Shown here piece by piece: positions 31,516 to 39,487 of a stretch of DNA of 58,629 nucleotides. This stretch comes from Alistipes excrementigallinarum (GTDB lineage: Bacteria; Bacteroidota; Bacteroidia; Bacteroidales; Rikenellaceae), in the NCBI GenBank assembly GCA_019112825.1, contig DXIP01000012.1, positions 1 to 58,629 of the forward strand, in the 5' to 3' direction. The position numbers and the translations under genes are program-made. Under the pieces are notes generated by a model. The model did not search any database, was not told the DNA's origin, and saw nothing but the letters and a program-made list of their open reading frames with translations. Every line of letters starts with the position of its first letter. The stretch's first letter is position 1.

Positions 31516-34221
31516 TCAGAGCGCCGTAAGGCGGTAGTTGCCGGCACGCTCCGCAACCACACGCTGCAGCTGCTCAGCCGTGATGACCTCGGCGCAGCGC
31601 ACCGTCGCCACGGGCGGCTCCAGCGTCACGCTGGCCTGAACGCCCTCGATGGAGTTGAGCGCCTGCTCGACATGCGTCCGGCAGTGGTTGCACATCATCC
31701 CTTCGACCTTGAATTTCATCTCTTTTTCCATAGTATTCCTGTTTTGATTGTTTGTTGACTCCGTGTCAATCGTCCGCTCCGAGGCGGCACCCTCGGCCGG
31801 GGCCTGCCCGGAGGGCTCTTTACGCGCCGTGCACTCCTGCGCCCGGGCCGTAGAGGGCTCCACCGGGCAGACTGCCGCAGCAGGCTCCGCCGGACGCTCC
31901 TTCCCGGCCTGAACCGGACATTCCCTCTCCGCAGAGGCCTCCGCAGTCGGGCGCTCCTCGTCGGCGGCCTCTTCGGCCGGCTCATCCGGGGAGAGCGAGC
32001 CGCAGCGCAGCCGGAGGCTGTTGGTCACCACGCTGACGCTGCTCAGCGCCATCGCCGCGCCGCCAATCATCGGGTCGAGCAGGAATCCGCAGCAGGGGTA
32101 GAGCACGCCGGCCGCAATGGGGACCGCCGTCAGGTTGTAGATGAAGGCCCAGAAGAGGTTCTCGCGGATGGTGCGCCGCGTCCGCTGCGAGAGGGTCATC
32201 AGCTCGTCGACCTTGCCCAGGTCGGGGGTCAGCACGGTCACCATCGCCGCATCCATCGCAATGTCGCTGCCGCTGCCCATCGCCACGCTGAGGTCGGCGG
32301 CCGCCAGTGCGGCGCTGTCGTTGATGCCGTCGCCGACCATCGCCACGCGGTGCCCGGCAGCCTGCAGTTGCCGCACAAAATCGCACTTGCGGTCGGGCAG
32401 CACCCCCGCCTCGACCCGCTCGATGCCGACGGCGCGGGCCACGGCACGGGCGGCATCCGGACGGTCGCCCGTGAGCATCCACACCTCGACGCCCCGCCGC
32501 CGCAGCCGCTCCACCGCCCGGCGCGAACCGGGCCGCACGCGGTCGGTGACGGCCAGCAGCGCCAGCGCACGCCGCTCGTCGGCGAACCACACCAGACTCT
32601 TCGCCTCGCGGCTCCACGACCCGGCCCGGCGGAGCATCGCCTCGTCGGGCTCGATACCCGCCTCGCGCAGCATCGCCTCGCTGCCGACCCGATAGCGGCT
32701 CCCCGCAACGCTTCCCGCAACGCCGCGGCCGGCCTGCGTCTCGAAGTGCTCCACCTCGAGGCGCTGCCGCTCGCCCAGCGAACGGGCCACCGCCTCCGAG
32801 AGCGGATGCTCCGAGCGGAGCGTGAGGGCGCTGAGCACGTCGCGCAGGCGCTCCTCCTCATCGGCCGGCAGTTCGGCCCAGAGGGCGTCGCTCACCTCGG
32901 GATGCCCCTCGGTGAGGGTTCCCGTCTTGTCGAGCACCACCGTGTCAATGCGTCCGGCCGTCTCGAGGCTCTCGGCGTCGCGCACCAGAATGCCCGCCTC
33001 GGCCCCCTTGCCGACACCCACCATCACGGCCGTCGGCGTGGCCAGCCCCAGGGCGCAGGGGCAGGCAATCACCAGCACCGTCACCGCCGCCAGCACCCCG
33101 TGCGAGAAGCCCTCCTCGGGGGCCAGGAGCCACCATGCGGCAAAGGAGAGGAGCGCCACGGCGAAGATGACCGGCACGAAGACGCGGGCGACGCGGTCGA
33201 CCAGTTGCTCGACCGGCGAGCGGCTCCCCTGCGCCTCGCGCACCGCACGGACGATGTGGGCCAGCAGCGTCGCATCGCCGCGCCGCGTCACCTCGAAGCG
33301 GAAGCTGCCGCTGCCGTTGACCGTGCCGGCAAAGACGCGGTCGCCCGGATGTTTGGCACTGGGAAGCGGTTCGCCCGTGAGCAGGCTCTCGTCGACGTGC
33401 GACCCGCCGGAGATGACCCGGCCGTCGGCCGCCAGCCGCTCGCCCGCACGCACCTCGACCACGTCTCCCGGCTGCAGCGCCGCCAGGGGGATGAGCTCCA
33501 CCCCGTCCGGCCGCTCGACGCGCACCGTTGCGGGCTGCAGTCCGCTCAGCTTGCGCACGGCATCCGAGGCGCTCCGGCGGGCCCTCATCTCGAGCATCCG
33601 CCCCAACAGGATGAAGGCCACCACGACGCTCGCGGACTCGAAATAGAGGTGCGGCTGGACCCCCCGTTCGAGCCAGAAGCGGGGGAAGAGAAGGTTGAAG
33701 ATGCTGAAGAGGTAGGCCACTCCGGTGCTGGCCGCCACGAGCGTGTCCATGTTGGCGGCGCCGTGGCGGAGCTGGCGCCAGGCGCGGCGGAAGAAGCCGC
33801 CGCCCAGCACGAAGACCACCGGTGTCGAGAGCAGCCACAGCAGGTAACCGGCCCACGGCTGTCCTCCCCAGACCATTCCGACGACCGCCACGGGCACCGC
33901 CAGCGAAAGGGCCCACACGGCACGGCGGCGCAGCGCACGGTATTCGGCTTCGCGTTCGCGCTCGGCGGCGTCGAACGCCTCGCCCTCGCTGGAGAGAAGC
34001 AGGTCGTAGCCCGCCTCCTGCACCACGCGGCGCAAGGTCTCGGGGGTGCAGAGCGCCGGGTCGTAGCGGACGCCGGCCGTCGAGGCGGCATAGTTGACCG
34101 AGGCCTCGGCGACCCCCTCCTGACGGCGGAGCACCTGCCCCACCCGTGCGGCGCAGGCCGCACAGCTCATGCCCGAAACGGGGAAGACCGCATCGACGGT
34201 GCGGTTTTTTGACGAATTCAT
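31516..34221 (-). CDS. copA: Copper-type P1B ATPase fused to a C-terminal CopZ-like domain
   Basis: 901-aa heavy-metal exporting ATPase. Order: N-terminal HMA domain with SGMSCAACAARV, membrane helices, actuator TGEPLPSAKHPGD, intramembrane CPC in VIACPCALGLATP, phosphorylation site DKTGTLTEGHPE, SEHPLSEAVA, ATP-domain MVGDGINDSAALAAA. CPC plus CxxC points to Cu+ (or Ag+) efflux. The core ends near RLRCGSL; an 87-residue Glu/Pro/Ala-rich linker then leads to a second HMA domain of 71 residues (MEKEMKFKVEGMMCNHC). That domain has its own ATG at 31731, and the residues before it (NNQNRNT) look like a translated intergenic leader, so it may also be made alone as a chaperone. An ATG six codons upstream (34239) is possible. 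An AraC regulator with a metal-binding motif lies just upstream. Confidence 0.93.
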   Translation of the reverse strand: MNSSKNRTVDAVFPVSGMSCAACAARVGQVLRRQEGVAEASVNYAASTAGVRYDPALCTPETLRRVVQEAGYDLLLSSEGEAFDAAEREREAEYRALRRRAVWALSLAVPVAVVGMVWGGQPWAGYLLWLLSTPVVFVLGGGFFRRAWRQLRHGAANMDTLVAASTGVAYLFSIFNLLFPRFWLERGVQPHLYFESASVVVAFILLGRMLEMRARRSASDAVRKLSGLQPATVRVERPDGVELIPLAALQPGDVVEVRAGERLAADGRVISGGSHVDESLLTGEPLPSAKHPGDRVFAGTVNGSGSFRFEVTRRGDATLLAHIVRAVREAQGSRSPVEQLVDRVARVFVPVIFAVALLSFAAWWLLAPEEGFSHGVLAAVTVLVIACPCALGLATPTAVMVGVGKGAEAGILVRDAESLETAGRIDTVVLDKTGTLTEGHPEVSDALWAELPADEEERLRDVLSALTLRSEHPLSEAVARSLGERQRLEVEHFETQAGRGVAGSVAGSRYRVGSEAMLREAGIEPDEAMLRRAGSWSREAKSLVWFADERRALALLAVTDRVRPGSRRAVERLRRRGVEVWMLTGDRPDAARAVARAVGIERVEAGVLPDRKCDFVRQLQAAGHRVAMVGDGINDSAALAAADLSVAMGSGSDIAMDAAMVTVLTPDLGKVDELMTLSQRTRRTIRENLFWAFIYNLTAVPIAAGVLYPCCGFLLDPMIGGAAMALSSVSVVTNSLRLRCGSLSPDEPAEEAADEERPTAEASAERECPVQAGKERPAEPAAAVCPVEPSTARAQECTARKEPSGQAPAEGAASERTIDTESTNNQNRNTMEKEMKFKVEGMMCNHCRTHVEQALNSIEGVQASVTLEPPVATVRCAEVITAEQLQRVVAERAGNYRLTAL

Positions 34222-34246
34222 GGATGCACGTTGTTTCATACGCCGG

Positions 34247-34254
34247 CAAAGATA
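34247..34254 (-). promoter_or_regulatory. -7 box of the copA promoter
   Basis: Minus-strand TATCTTTG. It is 7 bases from the first ATG (34239) and 25 from the second (34221). Confidence 0.6.
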
Positions 34255-34314
34255 GGTAACTGGCGGCGTTGACTCGTTACAGAATCATGGATAAGATTTA
34301 TATCCGGCCGGAAA

Positions 34315-34505
34315 AGGGCGCCGGGCGGGACAGGACGGGAAGAGCGGGGAAGAGGGGCGGTGAGGCCGGGGAAAATCGGGAAGAGGGCCGAAGGGGTCAG
34401 ACGGAAACCGGAGGGGCGGACGGGGCAGGCAGGCGGGGACAGGCGGGGCGGAGACGGGATGCGGGGCGCCCAAGGAGAACGGGCGGGCACGAGGCAGGCA
34501 GGAGC
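34315..34505. repeat. Purine-rich low-complexity island
   Basis: Plus-strand G/A-rich sequence with degenerate GGGAAGAG, GGGCGG and GGACAGG units between copA and its upstream regulator gene. Confidence 0.6.
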
Positions 34506-34514
34506 GGACGGGCG

Positions 34515-35090
34515 TCACTTCACCTTGTCGAGCGGCAGGCGGGGATGGGTGCCGAGGCGGCGGAAGGCGCTCGGCGTGAGGCCCGTTTCGCGGCGGAACT
34601 GCGCGCTCAGATGGGCTACGCTCGAGTAGTGGAGCAGGTCGGCGATTTCACCCACGGTGAGCTCCCCCTCGGAGAGCAGCTCCTTGACCCGTTCGATTTT
34701 CTGGGCAATGCAGTAACGCTCGATGGTGGTGCCGCACGCCTCGGTGAAGAGCTTGCTCAGCAGGCTGTAGTCGGCATGGCAGCGGCGGGCGAGGTAGTCC
34801 GAGAGGTTGACGCGGGCGGCCGAGGCGTCGTAGTGGACCAGTTCGATGACGGCCGTGCGGATTTGCTCGACCAGCCGCTCGCGCGGGTCGTCGAGCAGTT
34901 CGAAGCCGCACTCCTCCAGCGCCCTGCGCACCTCGTCGCGCCGGGCGGCGGGCAGCGGTTCGGCCAGCTCGGCCTCGCCCAGCTCCACGCGCACGGGGTG
35001 CAGCCCCAGCCGCTCGAGCAGCCGGGTGACCACCATCACGCAGCGGTCGCAGACCATGTTCTTGATAGAAAGGATATGCGTTTCGTCCAT
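34515..35090 (-). CDS. AraC-type regulator with metal-binding N-terminal domain
   Basis: 191-aa regulator. The N-terminal half (about 1-75) resembles an HMA domain: LSIKNMVCDRCVMVVTRLLE holds a CxxC pair like that in copper chaperones. The C-terminal half is an AraC double HTH (about 90-185) ending LLHYSSVAHLSAQFRRETG then LTPSAFR. This form is frequent beside P1B ATPases in Bacteroidetes and is presumably a Cu/Ag sensor controlling copA, which follows 275 bases downstream on the same strand. The start at 35090 is the ATG closest to the conserved domain; upstream in-frame residues are not homologous. Confidence 0.88.
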   Translation of the reverse strand: MDETHILSIKNMVCDRCVMVVTRLLERLGLHPVRVELGEAELAEPLPAARRDEVRRALEECGFELLDDPRERLVEQIRTAVIELVHYDASAARVNLSDYLARRCHADYSLLSKLFTEACGTTIERYCIAQKIERVKELLSEGELTVGEIADLLHYSSVAHLSAQFRRETGLTPSAFRRLGTHPRLPLDKVK

Positions 35091-35130
35091 CGTTTCGTGG
35101 CGCCGCCTGCCAGAGAGGCGGCCCTCCGTG

Positions 35131-35138
35131 CAAAGATA
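35131..35138 (-). promoter_or_regulatory. -7 box of the metal-sensor AraC gene
   Basis: Minus-strand TATCTTTG, 40 bases before the ATG. A CCGCCT/AGGCGG hairpin (about 35103-35121) lies in the leader. Confidence 0.6.
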
Positions 35139-35274
35139 CGTTTTTTCGACACACCGCACCGGCTGTACCCGCCGGAATGGGGCCGCACCACACCGGAGCC
35201 GTCTCACCGCACCGGGACTGCCGGCTCCGGAAGGGGCTGCCAGCTGCGCCTACCCGGGATGAGGCCGCCTCGCC

Positions 35275-36483
35275 CTACGGCATGAGCAGCGACGAGTCGC
35301 CGTAGCTCAGGAAGCGGAAGTCGTGCTTCAGGGCGTAGTCGTAAATCCGCCGCCAGTCGTCGCCCACGAAGGCCGAGACGAGCAGCAGCAGCGTCGACTT
35401 GGGCTGGTGGAAGTTGGTGACCATGCGGCTCACAATCCGGAAGTGGTAGTCGAGCGGCGTAATCATAATCCGGGTGGCCGCCTTGATGCGGTCGACGCCC
35501 CGGGCATCCATCCACCCGAGCAGCGTTTCGAGCGCCTCGCGCCCCGTGAAGGAGGCGGGGATGTCGTAGAGCTCCCACTGTCCGATGACCCGGTCGGCAT
35601 CGGGCTCCCCTCCGCAGCGGATGCGCCACGCCAGGGCCGGCAGCGACTCGAGCGTCCGCACCGAGGTGGTCCCCACGGCGGTGATGTCGCCCCAGCGGTC
35701 GAGCAGCCGGGCGACGGTCGTCCGCCGCACCTCGAAGTGCTCGGTATGCATCGGGTGACGCGCCGCATCGTCGTCCTTGACCGGCAGAAAGGTCCCCGCC
35801 CCGACGTGGAGCGTCACCTCCTCGAACTCGAAGCCCCGGGCCTTCATCCGCCCGATGAGCTCCTCCGTAAAGTGCAGCCCGGCGGTGGGGGCGGCCACCG
35901 ACCCCTCGAACTTCGAGTAGACGGTCTGGTAGCGCGTGTTGTCAATCTCCTCGCTCTCGCGGTTCAGGTAGGGCGGTATGGGGATGCGGCCCAGCGTCTC
36001 GAGCAGCTGTCCGAAGGTCATGTCGGCCGACCACTCGAAGCGCACCCGCTGCTCGCGGCCCCCCTCTCCCACGCGCCAGGCGCGCAGGTACTCGGCGCGG
36101 CCCTCGTGGTCGAAGTTGATTTCGACGTACCCCTCCTTCCACTTCTTGAGGTTGCCCACGATGCACGACCACTCGCAACTCCCCTTCACGGCGAAGGCGC
36201 GCTCGTAGTCGGCCGGCTCGCAGGGCTCCAGGCAAAAGACCTCGATGCGGGCCCCCGAGGGCTTGTGCATGATGATGCGGGCGCGGATGACCTTCGTGTT
36301 GTTGAAGACCAGCAGCTGCCCGGCGGGGAGCTCCTCGCCGATGTCGGCGAAATGGCGCTCGGAAATCTCGCCGTGACGGTAGACCAGCAGCTTCGAGGCG
36401 CTGCGCTCGGCAAGCGGGAACTTGGCGATGCGCTCCTCGGGCAGGTCGTAGTCGTAGCGGTTGATGTCGATATGTCGTTCCAT
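35275..36483 (-). CDS. queA: tRNA preQ1(34) S-adenosylmethionine ribosyltransferase-isomerase
   Basis: 402-aa QueA. It transfers and isomerises the ribosyl part of SAM onto preQ1 in tRNA to give epoxyqueuosine. Family segments: YDYDLPEERIAKFPLAERSASKLLV at the start, LLVFNNTKVIRARI, SVAAPTAGLHFTEELI, VTLHVGAGTFLPVK, VGTTSVRTLESL, MVTNFHQPKSTLLLLVSAF and ending LSYGDSSLLMP. Length is slightly above the E. coli enzyme. The start MERHIDINRY follows its -7 box by 21 bases. Confidence 0.96.
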   Translation of the reverse strand: MERHIDINRYDYDLPEERIAKFPLAERSASKLLVYRHGEISERHFADIGEELPAGQLLVFNNTKVIRARIIMHKPSGARIEVFCLEPCEPADYERAFAVKGSCEWSCIVGNLKKWKEGYVEINFDHEGRAEYLRAWRVGEGGREQRVRFEWSADMTFGQLLETLGRIPIPPYLNRESEEIDNTRYQTVYSKFEGSVAAPTAGLHFTEELIGRMKARGFEFEEVTLHVGAGTFLPVKDDDAARHPMHTEHFEVRRTTVARLLDRWGDITAVGTTSVRTLESLPALAWRIRCGGEPDADRVIGQWELYDIPASFTGREALETLLGWMDARGVDRIKAATRIMITPLDYHFRIVSRMVTNFHQPKSTLLLLVSAFVGDDWRRIYDYALKHDFRFLSYGDSSLLMP

Positions 36484-36504
36484 TCGTTGATGCGTAAATT
36501 TGTG

Positions 36505-36512
36505 CAAAGATA
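36505..36512 (-). promoter_or_regulatory. -7 box of the queA promoter
   Basis: Minus-strand TATCTTTG, 21 bases before the queA ATG. Confidence 0.6.
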
Positions 36513-36574
36513 GAGGATAATCCCGTATCCGCCAACAAAAAGAGCCCGAACGAAACGACACCGGACATTCAATC

Positions 36575-38680
36575 TCAGATTTCACGCACCGCGCCTATGG
36601 AAAACGCCCCGTTGTTCGCCTTAACCAAGTTAAGACGGAAGGATATCAACTCGCTGTAGATATATAAATCACAGGTGTCATCCGGAACCGAATCAAACGT
36701 CAATTCGATATAGTCTCCGACAATCTTGTTGTCAACCGGTATCAGAGCCCTGTCCGTATCCTCAATCGGATTGATTGTGCAATAGGGCGCCAATAAAGCC
36801 AACAAACGGGGAATACGCACGTGCATGCTGCCGCTGAACCATCCGCTCTCCGTCGAAACCTTGCTCCGTTCCCTTATTATCCGACACAGGCCATCCGATG
36901 AGATGGACAAATCCCGCATAAACTGCCGCCGCTTCATTGCCAGACGCTGATTGTCCGAAATATCACTCTGAGCACGAAGTCCGGCAATTGCATTTTGCTT
37001 TTTCACAGCCGCATCATCAAGCCAACAGATGCGATTGTCCGTCATGACGATTGCGCGGATACGGGTAATATCATCGAACTGTCGTGGCGCAATATCAACA
37101 TTTTCGAAAACGGCAGTGGCATAAGGTCCAACAACGCTCTTGGATTCCGGTATTTTCACCACGTCATAATCATCCTTGTACATGCCTGTCGCATGAATAC
37201 ACAGGAAGACACGCACATTCTCGATACGCATATCGGAACGGTTGGTCAACGACACGTCAATACGCCCCTTCTTCTTGCCCATTTTCATAAATTTGGCCGA
37301 GGGCTCGTATTTCAAATCGACGTACGACTGCTCAAGGAGCATGGGCAGAAAACTGCCTGCCAGATACTCTTCGCAATACTGCATGTCGGAAAGCAGGCAA
37401 TCCTGCACCGACTGACTGCCCCGTCTGAAAAAATGCTTGTAGATTTCCTCCTGGCTGGCCGCCAAGTTGCCCTGACGGGCGAAGAGGGCCGCCTTCCGGA
37501 AATTGGGACTGAAGATACCGGCTCCTTCCATCGTGGAACGATAGTAGTTAATCAGATAATGACCTTCGACCGACTGCGTAAGATATGTGCGATTAACATA
37601 GGAATCAAGCAGGTCTGTCAAAGCCTCGGCCTGACGCGGGTATTCGACGGCTGCCTGTTCATAATAGGCAACCGCCCGGGTATCATGTCCCAACTGCTCT
37701 TCAAGCACGCCATGCAGCAACAGCGCCGGAGCCGCCTTGTCGGGATACAATGCAATATATTCATCGAGCAATCGCTGAGCGGTAAAATAACACGGATTCG
37801 CAAGAGTTCTCCCATCGTATTGGGAAACCTTTCCCGCTCTCAACCATTGCTGATTCAACGCTACGTCGCTCGGCTGCACTACCTTGAACGAACGGGCCTC
37901 ACCCAACCGGATTAATGCGATTGCCTTCAGCAACAGGCCTTCGCGATTGACCGGATGCTTCTGCAGAACCCGTTCCGAGGAATCCAGCGCATCGGAAAGT
38001 TTTCCTGCATAGAGATTGATATATGCCCGGTCCTTGTCCAGACAGAGAGCATTCCATTCATCCATGTATTTGTAATACACCGGTGCATATGCTTCCAGAT
38101 ATTCGATATACTGCCGCCGCAGGCGGTTCAGCCTTCGTTCCGTTTTTCTCTTGAGGTCCGCCTGCTCCTTATAGGCATCGAATGCCGAATTTACGCAAGA
38201 CGAGAGCGTCGCCGGGTTCCCCGAACACAAGGAGAGCATGTAACTTCCCGAAGCCTTGTCCAGCTCCTTCCGGGTCGCCATCTTCAGGCAAGCCCATACG
38301 GAGGAGAGCTCCTTCTGCGTTCGCCGCAGCGTGTTCATCTCATCCAGCAAAGGGAACAGTGTTCTCTTCGCCTCCAGCACATCCCGGGCAACACCCCGAT
38401 AATCCTGCCGGGCCATATACTCCAGAAAATCATCGAAAGATTCGGATTGAGACTGAGCCACCTCGAACGAGTTCATAATACGAACGGTCTGCTCGATATC
38501 GTACCCCGTCGTATCGGCACTCTGCACAATGGCCTGTTCCAAACAACCATAGGCCGGGGCGCACTCCTCTGACGGCGTATACGACTCCAGATCAACAGGT
38601 TTCGAAAAATCAACACACCTGTATATCCACCATCCGACGCCAACCGCAATCAGCACCAGAAAAATTATCCACTTCTTCAT
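36575..38680 (-). CDS. Membrane-anchored helical-repeat protein of unknown function
   Basis: 701 aa, not recognised. A single N-terminal helix (MKKWIIFLVLIAVGVGWWIY) anchors it. Residues about 60-230 are helical and probably coiled-coil (KRKTERRLNRLRRQYIEYLEA), 230-400 show TPR-like spacing (ALDSSERVLQKHPVNREGLLL and AVAYYEQAAVEYPRQAEAL), and the last third is strand-rich with an immunoglobulin-like stretch (RIDVSLTNRSDMRIENVRVF). The G+C content is near 48%, against over 60% on both sides. The ATG at 38680 follows the TM2 gene stop by seven bases, so the two form an operon. Nothing in the sequence reveals a catalytic site. Confidence 0.8.
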   Translation of the reverse strand: MKKWIIFLVLIAVGVGWWIYRCVDFSKPVDLESYTPSEECAPAYGCLEQAIVQSADTTGYDIEQTVRIMNSFEVAQSQSESFDDFLEYMARQDYRGVARDVLEAKRTLFPLLDEMNTLRRTQKELSSVWACLKMATRKELDKASGSYMLSLCSGNPATLSSCVNSAFDAYKEQADLKRKTERRLNRLRRQYIEYLEAYAPVYYKYMDEWNALCLDKDRAYINLYAGKLSDALDSSERVLQKHPVNREGLLLKAIALIRLGEARSFKVVQPSDVALNQQWLRAGKVSQYDGRTLANPCYFTAQRLLDEYIALYPDKAAPALLLHGVLEEQLGHDTRAVAYYEQAAVEYPRQAEALTDLLDSYVNRTYLTQSVEGHYLINYYRSTMEGAGIFSPNFRKAALFARQGNLAASQEEIYKHFFRRGSQSVQDCLLSDMQYCEEYLAGSFLPMLLEQSYVDLKYEPSAKFMKMGKKKGRIDVSLTNRSDMRIENVRVFLCIHATGMYKDDYDVVKIPESKSVVGPYATAVFENVDIAPRQFDDITRIRAIVMTDNRICWLDDAAVKKQNAIAGLRAQSDISDNQRLAMKRRQFMRDLSISSDGLCRIIRERSKVSTESGWFSGSMHVRIPRLLALLAPYCTINPIEDTDRALIPVDNKIVGDYIELTFDSVPDDTCDLYIYSELISFRLNLVKANNGAFSIGAVREI

Positions 38681-38687
38681 AGGTTCA

Positions 38688-39074
38688 TCAACGATTATTG
38701 TACTTTGCATCAAACTCGGCATCGGACATCACCAGCAGCCGAATCAAATCCACCAACGCCCAGATGCATGTTGCTATCAGGGGTAAAAGAAAGACAAAGC
38801 CCAGAAGCGTCAGCACAAGCATCAAAACAGCCAGCCCCGTCTGCTCGCCCAAATAAAATTTATGAGCGCCTACCTCTCCCAAAAAGAGACACAGCAAGAC
38901 TGCCGTTACCTTGCTCTTCGTTCCGCCTGCCGAGGCAGATACCGCCTGTCTCCGCACAGGAGGAACCTGAACCTGCACCGATTCCGAATCCTCCTCAAAA
39001 TTCAACGGCCGACCGCAATGCGAGCAAAAACGGGCGCCATCCACATTTTCCTTTCCGCAAAATGAACAAAACAT
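38688..39074 (-). CDS. Zinc-ribbon and TM2-domain membrane protein
   Basis: 128-aa protein with an N-terminal zinc ribbon (MFCSFCGKENVDGARFCSHCG, two CxxC pairs) and a TM2 domain (about 50-118): AVLLCLFLGEVGAHKFYLGEQ, then two hydrophobic helices and WALVDLIRLLV. TM2 proteins are small membrane proteins of poorly known role, often paired with large accessory proteins. It is cotranscribed with the 701-aa protein and shares its lower G+C content. The start is the ATG right before the zinc ribbon. Transcription may begin far upstream at 39345, giving a leader that contains the long hairpin. Confidence 0.85.
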   Translation of the reverse strand: MFCSFCGKENVDGARFCSHCGRPLNFEEDSESVQVQVPPVRRQAVSASAGGTKSKVTAVLLCLFLGEVGAHKFYLGEQTGLAVLMLVLTLLGFVFLLPLIATCIWALVDLIRLLVMSDAEFDAKYNNR

Positions 39075-39123
39075 AGCAATTGGATTTATTGTGTTTCGGC
39101 CCCGGAAACAAGACAAACACGCA

Positions 39124-39345
39124 CAAAAAAACGTGGGACCCAACTTAATTTGTTTTCTGAGGCTCTGGAAAACCGTGCAACCAAATTAAAGTAAAGCCCA
39201 CGTGGAACGTGAGCGTTTACGCTTTACTCTTGGTTGCTTCTTAAAATTTTCCAGATTTTCAGAAAACAAGAATCAAGCTAACGCTTTTTTCAGGAAATAT
39301 GTCGAATCAATTCGAATTTATTTCATCCCGACAGTTTTTGTAATT
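39124..39345 (-). ncRNA. Long extended-hairpin RNA candidate
   Basis: Below a perfect minus-strand promoter, the minus strand forms one long hairpin: 39247-39269 with 39150-39172 (TTTTCCAG/CTGGAAAA and TCAGAAAACAA/TTGTTTTCTGA), 39230-39237 with 39177-39184 (GCAACCAA), 39221-39228 with 39190-39197 (AGTAAAGC), capped by CCACGTGG. Internal loops separate the helices, and seven T (plus 39125-39131) follow the base. The shape recalls 6S RNA, a rod with a central bubble, but I cannot confirm the family. It could instead be the structured leader of the TM2 gene or a MITE-like palindrome. Confidence 0.5.
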
Positions 39346-39350
39346 CAAAA

Positions 39351-39382
39351 CAAAGATAAACCTTTTTTATCGCAGCAACAAA
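39351..39382 (-). promoter_or_regulatory. Promoter of the long-hairpin RNA / TM2 operon
   Basis: Minus strand: TTTG (39379-39382), 20 bases, TATCTTTG (39351-39358). The nearest gene on this strand starts about 270 bases downstream. Confidence 0.7.
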
Positions 39383-39454
39383 TATATTTTCCCTTTTCGG
39401 AGAATCACCGCCCCTTTTATCCAACCGGCACCTTTATTTTTCCATCAAAATTAC

Positions 39455-39462
39455 TAACTTTG
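39455..39462 (+). promoter_or_regulatory. -7 box of the nadB promoter
   Basis: TAACTTTG, 25 bases before the nadB ATG. Confidence 0.65.
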
Positions 39463-39487
39463 CAGCGCTTTAATGCTCTGAAAACTT

